Both the position numbers and the translations under genes were made by a program. A stretch of 41,351 bases of DNA from positions 1 to 41,351 of the forward strand of contig NZ_FQUJ01000023.1 of the NCBI RefSeq assembly GCF_900128925.1, given 5' to 3'. The stretch comes from Modicisalibacter ilicicola DSM 19980 (GTDB lineage: Bacteria; Pseudomonadota; Gammaproteobacteria; Pseudomonadales; Halomonadaceae). The stretch's first letter is position 1. Every line of letters starts with the position of its first letter. The notes beneath the pieces are model-generated. The model was not told the origin of the DNA. It made no database searches and saw nothing but the letters and a program-made list of their open reading frames with translations. Shown piece after piece: positions 1 to 7,969 of this stretch.

Positions 1-477
1 GATGCCGCGCACGATACCGTCGTCGTCGATCAAGGCTTCCTGGGCGGCGAAGCCGGGGAAGATCTCCACCCCCAGGGCCTCGGCCTGTTCGCCCAGCCAG
101 CGGCACAGGTTGCCGGCGCTGATCACGTAGTTGGGCGACGCGCCGCCGACGTTGTGCATGGTTCGGGGCACCAGGGCGTTGGGCAGCTTCTGGGCCGCCT
201 CGGCATTCTTGAGCAGATAGACCTCGTCGCGAATCGCCGGGGTGGTCAAGGGCGCGCCGCGCTCGCTCCAGTCGGGGAAGAGCTCGTCCAGCGCCCGGGG
301 CTCGAACACCGCGCCGGAGAGAATGTGCGCCCCCACCTCGGAGCCTTTCTCGACCACGCACACGCTGAGCTCGCGTTCGGCCTCGGCGGCCTGCTGCATC
401 AGCCGGCAGGCGGCGGCAAGGCCCGAGGGGCCTGCACCGACGATGACTACGTCGAAGTCCATTGATTCACGTTCCAT
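1..477 (-). CDS. Electron transfer flavoprotein-ubiquinone oxidoreductase, N-terminal part (cut by window edge)
   Basis: Family role: passes electrons from reduced ETF, loaded by acyl-CoA dehydrogenases, to the membrane quinone pool through FAD and a 4Fe-4S cluster. Seen: the first 159 residues only; the rest lies beyond base 1. The N-terminus carries a Rossmann FAD motif (DVVIVGAGPSG, glycines about 14, 16 and 19), followed by an ETF-QO-like stretch with EKGSEVGAHILSGAVFEP. The ATG at 477 was chosen because GGGAG lies 5 nt upstream; an in-frame ATG at 489 overlaps that ribosome site and is less likely. It lies 71 nt downstream of the acyl-CoA dehydrogenase gene on the same strand, which suits a shared electron route. 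The Fe-S cysteines cannot be seen because the C-terminus is missing. Confidence 0.88.
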   Translation of the reverse strand, partial: MERESMDFDVVIVGAGPSGLAAACRLMQQAAEAERELSVCVVEKGSEVGAHILSGAVFEPRALDELFPDWSERGAPLTTPAIRDEVYLLKNAEAAQKLPNALVPRTMHNVGGASPNYVISAGNLCRWLGEQAEALGVEIFPGFAAQEALIDDDGIVRGI

Positions 478-548
478 GTCATCTCCCATGACGGTAGTGA
501 ATGACGACACTCACGAGGCGCGACAAGGGGCAAGCCGGCGCCAGGGGG

Positions 549-1673
549 TCAGGCTGCCGAGTCGAGGCGCGCCATGACGGTCTCGAGATGATAGTCGCGA
601 TCGCCGAGGGCGTGATCGAGCATGATCAGTCGCTTGGCGTAGTGAGCGACATAGCACTCCTCGGTCATGCCCATGCCGCCGTGTAGCTGAATGGCCTGTT
701 CGGCGACGAACTGCGCGGCCTCGCCGACATAGGCCTTGGCGGCGGCCACACGGTAGTCGCGCTGCTCCTCGGGAAGCGTCAGGCTGGCCGCCGCGAGAAT
801 GGCCATCGAACGCGCCTGCTCGAGATGCAGACGCATGTCGACCATGCGGTGTTGCAGCACCTGTTGGCGACTCAATGGCGCACCGAACTGCTGACGCTCC
901 TTGAGATACTCCAGCGTCTGCTCGCAGGCGACCTCCATGGCGCCGACGGCTTCGGCGCACAGGGCGGCACGACCCAGGGCGAGGGCCTCGCCAAGCGCGG
1001 CGAGTAAGGCCTCGCCGCTGGCCAGCAGGGCCGGGGCGGGCAGGGTGACATCGATGTCGATATCGCTGGCGCGCTGGTCATCGAGGGTGGTGTAGTCCCG
1101 ACGTTGCAGGCCCTCGGCGTCCGCGGGGACGATGAACAGGCCGAGCGAGTCGTCGGCAAGACCGGCGGTGACCAGCAGTGCCGCGGCACCGGGGGCGTTG
1201 AGCACGACCTGCTTGCGCCCCTGCAGACGCCAGCCGTCGTCGCTGCGTTCGGCGCGGGTGGCCGGAGTGTCGATGTCGTAGCGACTGGCGGCCTCGTGCC
1301 AGGCCAGGGCGAGTTGATGCTCTCCCTCCAGCAGCGATGTCAGCCATCGGTCGCGTAGGGTGTCGTCGGCCAGCCTGGCCAGCAGCGTGCCGGGGATTAC
1401 CAGGCCGTCGAGATAGGCCTCGGGGACCAGGCCACGGCCCAGTGCCTGCATGATCAGCATCAGGTCGATGCCGTCGCCGCCGAGTCCGCCGGCGTCTTCG
1501 CCGAAGGGCATGGCCAGCAGACCCAGTTCGGCGAAGGTGTTCCACAGCGCGGAGGGCGCGGTGCCGCGCTCCTGGATCAGCCTGCGGCGCTGCTCGGGAG
1601 TGCAGCGATCGGCGACCAGGCGGGTCACGGTCTCGTCGAGCATGCGCTGCTCGTCGCTCAGGGAAAAGTCCAT
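549..1673 (-). CDS. Acyl-CoA dehydrogenase family protein (second of a pair)
   Basis: FAD-dependent oxidation of an acyl-CoA to the enoyl-CoA, or the partner subunit of such an enzyme. The 374-residue protein begins MDFSLSDEQRMLDETVTRLV and has the family's C-terminal helix motif with QLHGGMGMTEE followed by HYAKRL. It is shorter than the neighbouring paralogue and diverges in the middle, where the usual acyl-CoA and FAD contact segments (the WxxTxPxxGSD type) are poorly kept. The C-terminal YEGTxxIQ-type segment, which carries the catalytic base in many acyl-CoA dehydrogenases, is not recognisable. It starts 9 nt after the stop of the 398-residue acyl-CoA dehydrogenase, so the two are probably co-translated and may form a heteromer. 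Substrate unknown. Confidence 0.85.
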   Translation of the reverse strand: MDFSLSDEQRMLDETVTRLVADRCTPEQRRRLIQERGTAPSALWNTFAELGLLAMPFGEDAGGLGGDGIDLMLIMQALGRGLVPEAYLDGLVIPGTLLARLADDTLRDRWLTSLLEGEHQLALAWHEAASRYDIDTPATRAERSDDGWRLQGRKQVVLNAPGAAALLVTAGLADDSLGLFIVPADAEGLQRRDYTTLDDQRASDIDIDVTLPAPALLASGEALLAALGEALALGRAALCAEAVGAMEVACEQTLEYLKERQQFGAPLSRQQVLQHRMVDMRLHLEQARSMAILAAASLTLPEEQRDYRVAAAKAYVGEAAQFVAEQAIQLHGGMGMTEECYVAHYAKRLIMLDHALGDRDYHLETVMARLDSAA

Positions 1674-1682
1674 GACGGCTCC

Positions 1683-2879
1683 TTACATGCCGAGAATCGT
1701 CTTGGCGACGATGTTCTTCTGGATTTCGTTGGCGCCGCCATAGATCGACAGCTTGCGGCGGTTGAAGTATTGCGCGGTTGCCGCGGCAGCGAAGGACTGG
1801 TCGTCGGCGAGGCTGTCGTCGTCACCGGCGAGAAAGTCGGCGAAGAATGGCAGCGCCTGGGGACCCAGCGCGCGGCGGGTCAGATCACTGAGGCGCTGAC
1901 GCAATTCCGACCCGCGAATCTTGAGCAGCGAGCTTTCAGCGCCCGGGGCACCACCGTCCCGGGCGGCGGCGAGCACACGCAGGTTGGTGACTTCCAGCGC
2001 CATCAGTTCGAGCTCGGCCCGGGCGAGCTGCTCGCGAAAGCTCGGTGACTCGATCAGCGGGCGGCCATGATGGGTCTGGCGGCGCGCCACGTGCTTGAGA
2101 TGACGCAGTGCCTGCTTGGCATGGCCCAGTCCGGCGATGCCGGTGCGTTCGTGGGTAAGCAGGAACTTGGCACAGGTCCAGCCTTCGCCTTCTTCGCCGA
2201 CGCGGTTGGCCACCGGCACGCGCACATTGTCGAGGAAGACCTCGTTGACCTCATGGGCACCGTCGAGGGTGATGATCGGGCGCACGCTGATGCCCGGCGT
2301 GTTCATGTCGATCAACAGGAAGCTGATGCCCGCCTGCTTCTTGGCCTTGGGATCGGTGCGCACCAGGCAGAACATCATGTTGGCGTGCTGACCCAGGGTG
2401 GTCCAGGTCTTCTGGCCATTGACGACGTAGTGATCGCCGTCGCGTTCGGCACGGGTCTTGAGGCCGGCCAGGTCGGAGCCGGCGCCGGGTTCGGAGTAGC
2501 CTTGGCACCACCAGTCCTCGTTGCCGAGGATGCGCGGCAGATAGTGGCGCTTCTGCTCCTCGCTGCCGAAGCGGATGATCACCGGGGCGACCATGTTGAC
2601 CCCGAAGGGGACCACCGTAGGCGCATGGGCCGCGGCGCACTCCTCCTCGAAGATATGCTTCTCGACCGGGCTCCAGCCGGTGCCGCCATGTTCCACCGGC
2701 CAGCCGGGCGCCAGCCAGCCGCGTTCGCTGAGCCGGTTCTGCCAGCGCAAGTGCTCTTCGGCACTGAGTTGTTGGCCGAGCCGGACCTTGCGCTGAATGT
2801 CCGCAGGCAGCTTGTCGGCGAGGAAGGCGCGCACTTCTTCGCGGAAGGCGTTCTCTTCAGGGGTGAACTGTAGGTTCAT
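1683..2879 (-). CDS. Acyl-CoA dehydrogenase family protein (first of a pair)
   Basis: 398 residues, full length for the family. N-terminal helical domain from MNLQFTPEENAFREEVRAFL; middle beta domain with the typical CQGYSEPGAGSDLAGLKT and NGQKTWTT motifs that hold FAD and substrate; C-terminal helical domain ending in YGGANEIQKNIVAKTILGM. Usual role: first oxidation step of beta-oxidation, with electrons going to ETF. The conserved YEGT glutamate of the short/medium-chain type is YGGA here, so the base, if present, must come from elsewhere, as in long-chain and isovaleryl types. It lies 27 nt after the FadB-like gene and 9 nt before the second dehydrogenase, in one minus-strand operon that leads to ETF-QO. 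Substrate class cannot be assigned; branched or cyclic acyl chains are possible. Confidence 0.88.
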   Translation of the reverse strand: MNLQFTPEENAFREEVRAFLADKLPADIQRKVRLGQQLSAEEHLRWQNRLSERGWLAPGWPVEHGGTGWSPVEKHIFEEECAAAHAPTVVPFGVNMVAPVIIRFGSEEQKRHYLPRILGNEDWWCQGYSEPGAGSDLAGLKTRAERDGDHYVVNGQKTWTTLGQHANMMFCLVRTDPKAKKQAGISFLLIDMNTPGISVRPIITLDGAHEVNEVFLDNVRVPVANRVGEEGEGWTCAKFLLTHERTGIAGLGHAKQALRHLKHVARRQTHHGRPLIESPSFREQLARAELELMALEVTNLRVLAAARDGGAPGAESSLLKIRGSELRQRLSDLTRRALGPQALPFFADFLAGDDDSLADDQSFAAAATAQYFNRRKLSIYGGANEIQKNIVAKTILGM

Positions 2880-2906
2880 GGTTACCTCGAGAAAAAAGGG
2901 CGCAGC

Positions 2907-4508
2907 TCAGCGAGACGCAAGACTGCGAAAGGCGGGACCACCCAGGTGCTGGGGATAGCCGAAGGCCTGAATCGCCAGCACATCGATATCGCTGTCGCGA
3001 TGCACCTGGCCGCCTTCAGAGAATGCCTTGGCGACCTGCTGCCAGGCGAGATCGAGCGGCTGGCGGTAGCGCTCGGCCTCCGCGTCGCTGATCTCGACGG
3101 GGACATCGCCCTTGGCCAACCAGGGGGAAAGATCCCATCCCTCGGCGTGCCAGGCAGCCTCGAGTCGCACGGTCTCAGGCGCATCGGCGATGACGCGCGA
3201 CAACGCCTCTTCGAGAGCGGCGATGACACTCGCCTGACGCGTGACGACCACCTGACGTTTGAGCCGTTTGAGCGTGTTGGCCAGGGCCTGGATCAGCGCC
3301 GGGTTGTCTGCGCGATCGACCAGTTCACAGGTCGTCAGGTCCGCTTCGCGGGGTGACAGCATCAGGATGGCATCGCCGGCATCGGCGGACATGCCATGCG
3401 GGGTGCCGACATCGACCCAGGGGGCACCGACAGGCAGGGCGTCCCTGAGTGTCTGACGCCGAAAAGCGCCGACATCGGGAGCAACCAGGCAGGCCTGGAT
3501 ATCCTCGCCGGTGTCTGCATCGAGATTCACCAGGCGGACACCGGCCTTGGTGACATGGCTGTCGAGTGCGTCGAACAGCGGGTGATGACCGACCAGCCCC
3601 AGCGTGGTGAACGATGCATCGCTCTCGGCGCCCGGCACCTTGTGGGTGCCCCGAGTGGCGAAGAAGGCATGAATCAGGCCGGCGCGCTGGGGTGAATCCA
3701 TGCATTCCATGAATAGCGCGCGCTCGTGCTTGAGTCCCTCGGCGAAGGGCAAGCGGGTCGTTGCCTCGACGGCGTCCACGATGCGAAACGGCGAGAACAG
3801 ATAGGGCACCTCGTCGGCCAGGCGCTGGCGATAGTCCTCCCAGGCGGCCGCATCGGTCGCCGGCGCGGGAAGCTCGCCACTGACGCGCGGCACGTAGTGG
3901 CCTTGCAGTAGCTGCTCGGCGGCGGTTAGACCCGCGCTGAGCGGGTCCTCGCCGGTCACCACCTCGTCGACGATGCCTCTGGTCTTGGCCTCATCGGCGT
4001 CGACGAAGCGACCACTGGTGATCATGTCCAGGGCGCACTCGACACCCGCCAGCCGCGGTAAGCGCTGGGTGCCCCCGGCGCCGGGCAACAGGCCGAGCTT
4101 GACCTCGGGTAGCCCGACCCGGGTGCCGGCGAGGGCGATACGCAGATGGCAGCCAAGGGCGACTTCCAGGCCACCGCCAAGGGCGGTGCCGTGCAGTACG
4201 GCGATCACGGGTTTGTCGTTGGCTTCCAGCGCGGCGATCACGTCGGGTAGTAGCGGCGCCTGGGGCGGCTTGCCGAATTCACGGATGTCGGCACCGGCGA
4301 TGAACGTACGGCCAACGGCCATCAGCACGATGACCTCGGCGTCATGGTCGTGGCGAGCACTCTCCAGCGCGTCCAGCAGCCCTTGTCGCACGGCCTGACC
4401 CAGGGCATTGACCGGTGGATTGTCGATGCGAATCACGCCTACGCGCTCGTGACGGGCATAGCTGACGGGCGAGGAGGCATCGGCACGCCGGGCTTGGTTA
4501 TCTTGCAT
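2907..4508 (-). CDS. FadB-like enoyl-CoA hydratase with degenerate 3-hydroxyacyl-CoA dehydrogenase part
   Basis: 533 residues from the chosen ATG at 4508, which has GGAG 9 nt upstream; the open frame continues to 4766 but that part overlaps the terminator and 3' end of the TRAP operon. Residues about 1-200 are a crotonase domain with both expected glutamates, in GGGLEVALG and LPEVKLGLLPGAGGTQRL. FadB/FadJ proteins are about 700 residues and continue with a GxGxMG NAD domain. Here the region after KVPGA has no glycine-rich NAD motif and no clear catalytic histidine motif. The end (QAFGYPQHLGGPAF) still resembles the C-terminus of 3-hydroxyacyl-CoA dehydrogenases. It probably hydrates enoyl-CoA without a working dehydrogenase, or has gained another C-terminal activity. 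First gene of the operon with two acyl-CoA dehydrogenases. Confidence 0.8.
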   Translation of the reverse strand: MQDNQARRADASSPVSYARHERVGVIRIDNPPVNALGQAVRQGLLDALESARHDHDAEVIVLMAVGRTFIAGADIREFGKPPQAPLLPDVIAALEANDKPVIAVLHGTALGGGLEVALGCHLRIALAGTRVGLPEVKLGLLPGAGGTQRLPRLAGVECALDMITSGRFVDADEAKTRGIVDEVVTGEDPLSAGLTAAEQLLQGHYVPRVSGELPAPATDAAAWEDYRQRLADEVPYLFSPFRIVDAVEATTRLPFAEGLKHERALFMECMDSPQRAGLIHAFFATRGTHKVPGAESDASFTTLGLVGHHPLFDALDSHVTKAGVRLVNLDADTGEDIQACLVAPDVGAFRRQTLRDALPVGAPWVDVGTPHGMSADAGDAILMLSPREADLTTCELVDRADNPALIQALANTLKRLKRQVVVTRQASVIAALEEALSRVIADAPETVRLEAAWHAEGWDLSPWLAKGDVPVEISDAEAERYRQPLDLAWQQVAKAFSEGGQVHRDSDIDVLAIQAFGYPQHLGGPAFRSLASR

Positions 4509-4620
4509 CCGAAACATCTCCGTACAGGGCGGATAGTGAAAGCCATGATGCGGGGGTAGGGGTAATAGGTCAAGTATTTTGAAATAGCATTTCGCAAAGC
4601 AAAACAAGTGGGCGGCATAA

Positions 4621-4650
4621 GGCAGAAAGAAAGGCCACCCGGAGGTGGCC
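4621..4650 (-). terminator. Rho-independent terminator of the TRAP operon
   Basis: Read on the minus strand: a 7-bp perfect stem GGCCACC/GGTGGCC with a 4-nt loop (TCCG), followed by TTTCTTTCTG. It begins about 33 nt after the stop of the TAXI binding-protein gene at 4684 and lies upstream of the FadB-like gene, so it separates the two minus-strand operons. Confidence 0.75.
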
Positions 4651-4683
4651 TGAACCAGTGCCTTGGCGCGATGCGCCGGCGGT

Positions 4684-5829
4684 TTAGAAAACCGGGCGCA
4701 TGCCGGCCGCTTCCAATGCTTCGGCGCGCGCGTCCAGCCAGCCCTGACGGAAGGCTTCTTCGTCATCCGGGGCCGAGGCGGTGTAACGGTCCCAGGCCTC
4801 GGCGAGCAACTGTTGACGCTTCAGTAGCTGATCCTGATGTGCCTGCATCTCCTCGGTCCAGATGCCCGCCTGGCGGTAGTAATCGACGACCGCTTCATGG
4901 AAGGGGATCACCCAGGTCATGTTCTGGTTCTCGACCGCGTAGCCGGCGGCGCCCGGTGCGGCATCCTTGTAGCGATCATAGTCCTCGACCAGGGTCTTGA
5001 TCAGGCCATAGGCGGTGTCGTACTCCAGGTCGGCATTGGCGACCATGATCGGATAGGGATAGCTGGCGCTGTGATAACCGTCCTCGGGGATGCCGGCACC
5101 GGCGGTGACCTCATGGGGCTGGAAGTAGGGGGCGACGGCCTCCATGCGCTGCCAGCCGGCCTGGTTGTCGCGTGCTAATTGAGGCCACTGTATGCCGCGC
5201 GGGCTGGCCGCCAGGCGCTGGGCTGCGGGGGTGACGGTGGTGGTGATCGCGGCATCGGCACGTCCGCTGATGATGCCGTCGAAGGCACTGTTGTACCCCG
5301 GAAAGACCACCTTCTCGACATCGTCCCAACCCAACCCGCCGAAGGCCAGATAGGCTTCCGCGGCCTTGTTGAGGGCGTCATCGCCGCGGATATAGGCGAC
5401 CCGCTTGCCCTTGAGGTCGGCAGGGGTCTCGACATCCACGTCACCGGCCACGGCCATGCCCAGACCGAACGAGGCCAGCGAGGTGCTGATGACCCGAATC
5501 GGCTGCGGACCCCAGTCGGGGCCGGCGAACATCATCACCCCCTCGGAGCCGTAATAGCTGGCGATGCCGCAGGCGCAAAGATCGACGCGGCCGGTCTTCA
5601 GCGGCGTCATGCGCAGGATGTCGTTCTCGCCGGGAATGACCCGGAACTGGGTGCCGCTGCGCTGCTGAATGATCTGGCCGATGGCCATGATCTGGGCATG
5701 GCCGCTGGTACCGGTGCCGTAGGCGGTCCAGTTCAGGGTGTCGGGCATTTCGGCATTGGCGAATGGGGAGATCGCCAAAGCGCCGAACAGCGCAGCAGTG
5801 GCGAGGGATAGAGGGGTCTGGCGTAGCAT
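4684..5829 (-). CDS. TAXI family TRAP transporter solute-binding protein (copy 1)
   Basis: 381 residues with a signal peptide (MLRQTPLSLATAALFGALA, cleavage near ANAEMP), so periplasmic. TAXI proteins bind a small carboxylate or amino acid and deliver it to a sodium-driven TRAP permease. Seen: TAXI-like opening NWTAYGTGTSGHAQIMAIG, then RVDLCACGIASYYG, LKGKRVAYIRGDD and FPGYNSAFDGIISGRADAAI, as in the family. It is a close paralogue of the 7970-9133 protein, aligning along the whole length. Last gene of the operon, 62 nt after the permease and followed by a terminator. Ligand unknown; the C-terminal extension (residues about 330-380), shared with the paralogue, may mark a TAXI subgroup. Confidence 0.9.
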   Translation of the reverse strand: MLRQTPLSLATAALFGALAISPFANAEMPDTLNWTAYGTGTSGHAQIMAIGQIIQQRSGTQFRVIPGENDILRMTPLKTGRVDLCACGIASYYGSEGVMMFAGPDWGPQPIRVISTSLASFGLGMAVAGDVDVETPADLKGKRVAYIRGDDALNKAAEAYLAFGGLGWDDVEKVVFPGYNSAFDGIISGRADAAITTTVTPAAQRLAASPRGIQWPQLARDNQAGWQRMEAVAPYFQPHEVTAGAGIPEDGYHSASYPYPIMVANADLEYDTAYGLIKTLVEDYDRYKDAAPGAAGYAVENQNMTWVIPFHEAVVDYYRQAGIWTEEMQAHQDQLLKRQQLLAEAWDRYTASAPDDEEAFRQGWLDARAEALEAAGMRPVF

Positions 5830-5891
5830 GCAAGGCTCCTGAGGTTGTTGTTGTGCGGGCGCCGAGGATGATCACTCGGCGTCGGTCGAGA

Positions 5892-7901
5892 TCAGTGCGG
5901 CGTCACGCCGTTGCGGGGGATGGCCCGATGCCGGCTCCAGCGGGCGAGCAGGATCGCCGGTATGCCGGTGGCCAGGCCGACGCTGAGTAGCTCCAGGTTG
6001 CTGAAAGGGATCGGCTTGCCGCCGGGCAGCGCGACACAGAAGCCGGCAATCAGCACCAGGCTGCGGATGATGACTTCCATGGCCGGCGTATGGCCGAGGC
6101 GGCCGACACCGATCAGATAGCCCTGCATGGCCGAGGCGAACAATACGATCCCCAGCACGGCCTGACAGAACACCAGGACGATGCCTAGGGGAGTTCCCTG
6201 CATGATCAGCGCGGGGTTGAGCACGAACATGAAGGGGATGAAGTAGATCACGCTGCCCAGGCGCATGGCCTGCAGGCCGGTCTCCATCGGTCGTGCGCCG
6301 GCGACGGTGGCGGCGGCGAAGGCCCCCAGCGCGACCGGTGGCGTGATGAAGCTGAGCATGCCCCAGTAGAGGATGAACATGTGCACGGCCATGGGATCGA
6401 GGCCGCCACCCTGGATCAGTGCCGGTGCCAGCGCCACCGCCAGGAAGATATAGGCGGCGGTCACGGTCATGCCGATGCCTAGCACGAAACTGGTCAGCGC
6501 GCCCATGACCAGCAGCAGTGGCACACTGCCGCCCGCCAGATGGATGAAGTCGTTGGCGATGGTGCCGGACAGCCCGGTCATCGATAGCGCCCCGACCAGC
6601 ATGCCGACGCCGGCCAGGATGGCGATCAACTCGGCGAACAGCTTGGCGGCGGAGTTGAGCGTATCGGTGACGTTTTTCCAGCCCCAGCGATGAGACTTGG
6701 AGAGTTGATTGATCACCAGCAGCAGGGCGGTGGCATAGAAGGGGGCCACGGCTTCGCGCTGCATCACCAGCAGCATCCATACCAACAGCACGAAGACGAA
6801 GATGAAGTACCAGCCCTCCTTCAAGGTCTGCTTGACCGAAGGCAGCTCGAGCTTGGGCAACCCCTTGATGTCGTTGCGCGCGGCATAGGCGTCGATCTGG
6901 ATGAACAGGCCTAGGAAGTACAACACCGACGGGATGACCGCGGCCAGCGCCACGGTGGCATAGGGGACGTCGAGGAACATGGCCATGATGAAGGCGGTGG
7001 CCCCCATCACCGGCGGCATCAGCACCCCGCCGGTGGAGGCGCAGGCTTCCACACCCCCAGCGAATGAGCGGCTCATGCCGATACGCCGCATGGCCGGAAT
7101 CGACAGCACCCCGGTGGTCAGCACGTTGGTGATCACGCTGCCACTCATGGAGCCCATCAGGCCGCTGGCGAAGATAGACACCTTGGCGGGCCCACCGCGC
7201 ACATGACCTAGCAGGGCGAAGGCGAGATTGATGAAGAAGGCGCCACCACCGGTCTTCTGCAATACCACGCCGAAGATGAGAAAGCCGATCACCAGGCTAG
7301 CAAAGGCCTGCAGCGGCACCCCCATGATGCTTTCGGTGCTCATGGTGTGATAGATGGCGGTCTGTTCGAGCGTTGAGGGGAACGCCTGAATCGGTCCCGG
7401 CATGATGTCGGCGACCATGGGGTAGCCGGAGAACAGCGCCACGATCAAGGCGATGGGCCACCCCCCGGCGCGGCGCGCCGCCTCGAGTATCAGCAACCAG
7501 TAGGCGTAGCTGAACCACACCGCCGGCTCGGGGGCGGCAAAGGCCCAGCCACGCTCGAGAATGGGCTCGGCCTGAACGACGAAATAGCCGGCCACAATGG
7601 CCGTTGCAGCGAACAGCCCATAGTCATACCAGGGCACCGGCTTGTTCCGCCCCGAGGGAAACATCGGCCAGAGCAGGAAGACCAGCGGCAGCAACAGGGC
7701 CACCACCGCGTAATAGAACTGCGTCTCCAGGCCCGTGACGACGGTCAGCCATCCCAGATTGAAGAGATAATCCAGCGTCATCAAAGTGAGCAGGACGGTG
7801 ACGGTGCCGGGAAGCCAGCGCAGTGCATGGGGCAGGGACCGCACTTGCGATACCTGCTCTTTCGCGGTGCCGGCTTCCTCTTGTTGACTGGCATGATTCA
7901 T
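5892..7901 (-). CDS. TRAP transporter fused permease (small plus large membrane subunits)
   Basis: 669 residues, strongly hydrophobic, with many predicted membrane helices. The N-terminal third corresponds to the 4-helix DctQ-like subunit, starting after a polar leader at about residue 28 (HALRWLPGTVTVLLTLMTLDY). The rest matches DctM-like permeases, with GLMGSMSGSVITNVLTTG and GVLMPPVMGATAFIMA, typical of TAXI-linked fused permeases. It imports a solute with sodium, using one of the two binding proteins encoded on either side. It sits 68 nt after the upstream binding-protein gene, with a 12-bp hairpin in the gap, and 62 nt before the second. Fusion of both membrane parts is normal for the TAXI class. 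Confidence 0.9.
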   Translation of the reverse strand: MNHASQQEEAGTAKEQVSQVRSLPHALRWLPGTVTVLLTLMTLDYLFNLGWLTVVTGLETQFYYAVVALLLPLVFLLWPMFPSGRNKPVPWYDYGLFAATAIVAGYFVVQAEPILERGWAFAAPEPAVWFSYAYWLLILEAARRAGGWPIALIVALFSGYPMVADIMPGPIQAFPSTLEQTAIYHTMSTESIMGVPLQAFASLVIGFLIFGVVLQKTGGGAFFINLAFALLGHVRGGPAKVSIFASGLMGSMSGSVITNVLTTGVLSIPAMRRIGMSRSFAGGVEACASTGGVLMPPVMGATAFIMAMFLDVPYATVALAAVIPSVLYFLGLFIQIDAYAARNDIKGLPKLELPSVKQTLKEGWYFIFVFVLLVWMLLVMQREAVAPFYATALLLVINQLSKSHRWGWKNVTDTLNSAAKLFAELIAILAGVGMLVGALSMTGLSGTIANDFIHLAGGSVPLLLVMGALTSFVLGIGMTVTAAYIFLAVALAPALIQGGGLDPMAVHMFILYWGMLSFITPPVALGAFAAATVAGARPMETGLQAMRLGSVIYFIPFMFVLNPALIMQGTPLGIVLVFCQAVLGIVLFASAMQGYLIGVGRLGHTPAMEVIIRSLVLIAGFCVALPGGKPIPFSNLELLSVGLATGIPAILLARWSRHRAIPRNGVTPH

Positions 7902-7933
7902 GGCGGGATCCGAGGGGTTGGCATGGTGAAACC

Positions 7934-7963
7934 GCCGGCGTCCGCCAGGTAGCGGACGCCGGC
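7934..7963 (-). other. Intergenic stem-loop between binding protein and permease
   Basis: A perfect 12-bp inverted repeat (GCCGGCGTCCGC / GCGGACGCCGGC) with a 6-nt loop, 6 nt after the TAA stop of the upstream binding protein. No T-run follows on either strand, so it is more likely an mRNA-stabilising or partly terminating hairpin than a full terminator. Such hairpins often raise binding-protein mRNA over that of the permease. Confidence 0.6.
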
Positions 7964-7969
7964 AAGGGG

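Noticed and set aside
4509-4766. Upstream extension of the FadB-like ORF
   Set aside because: It overlaps the terminator and 3' end of the TRAP operon, is rich in basic and aromatic residues unlike the family, and ATG 4508 has a good ribosome site.
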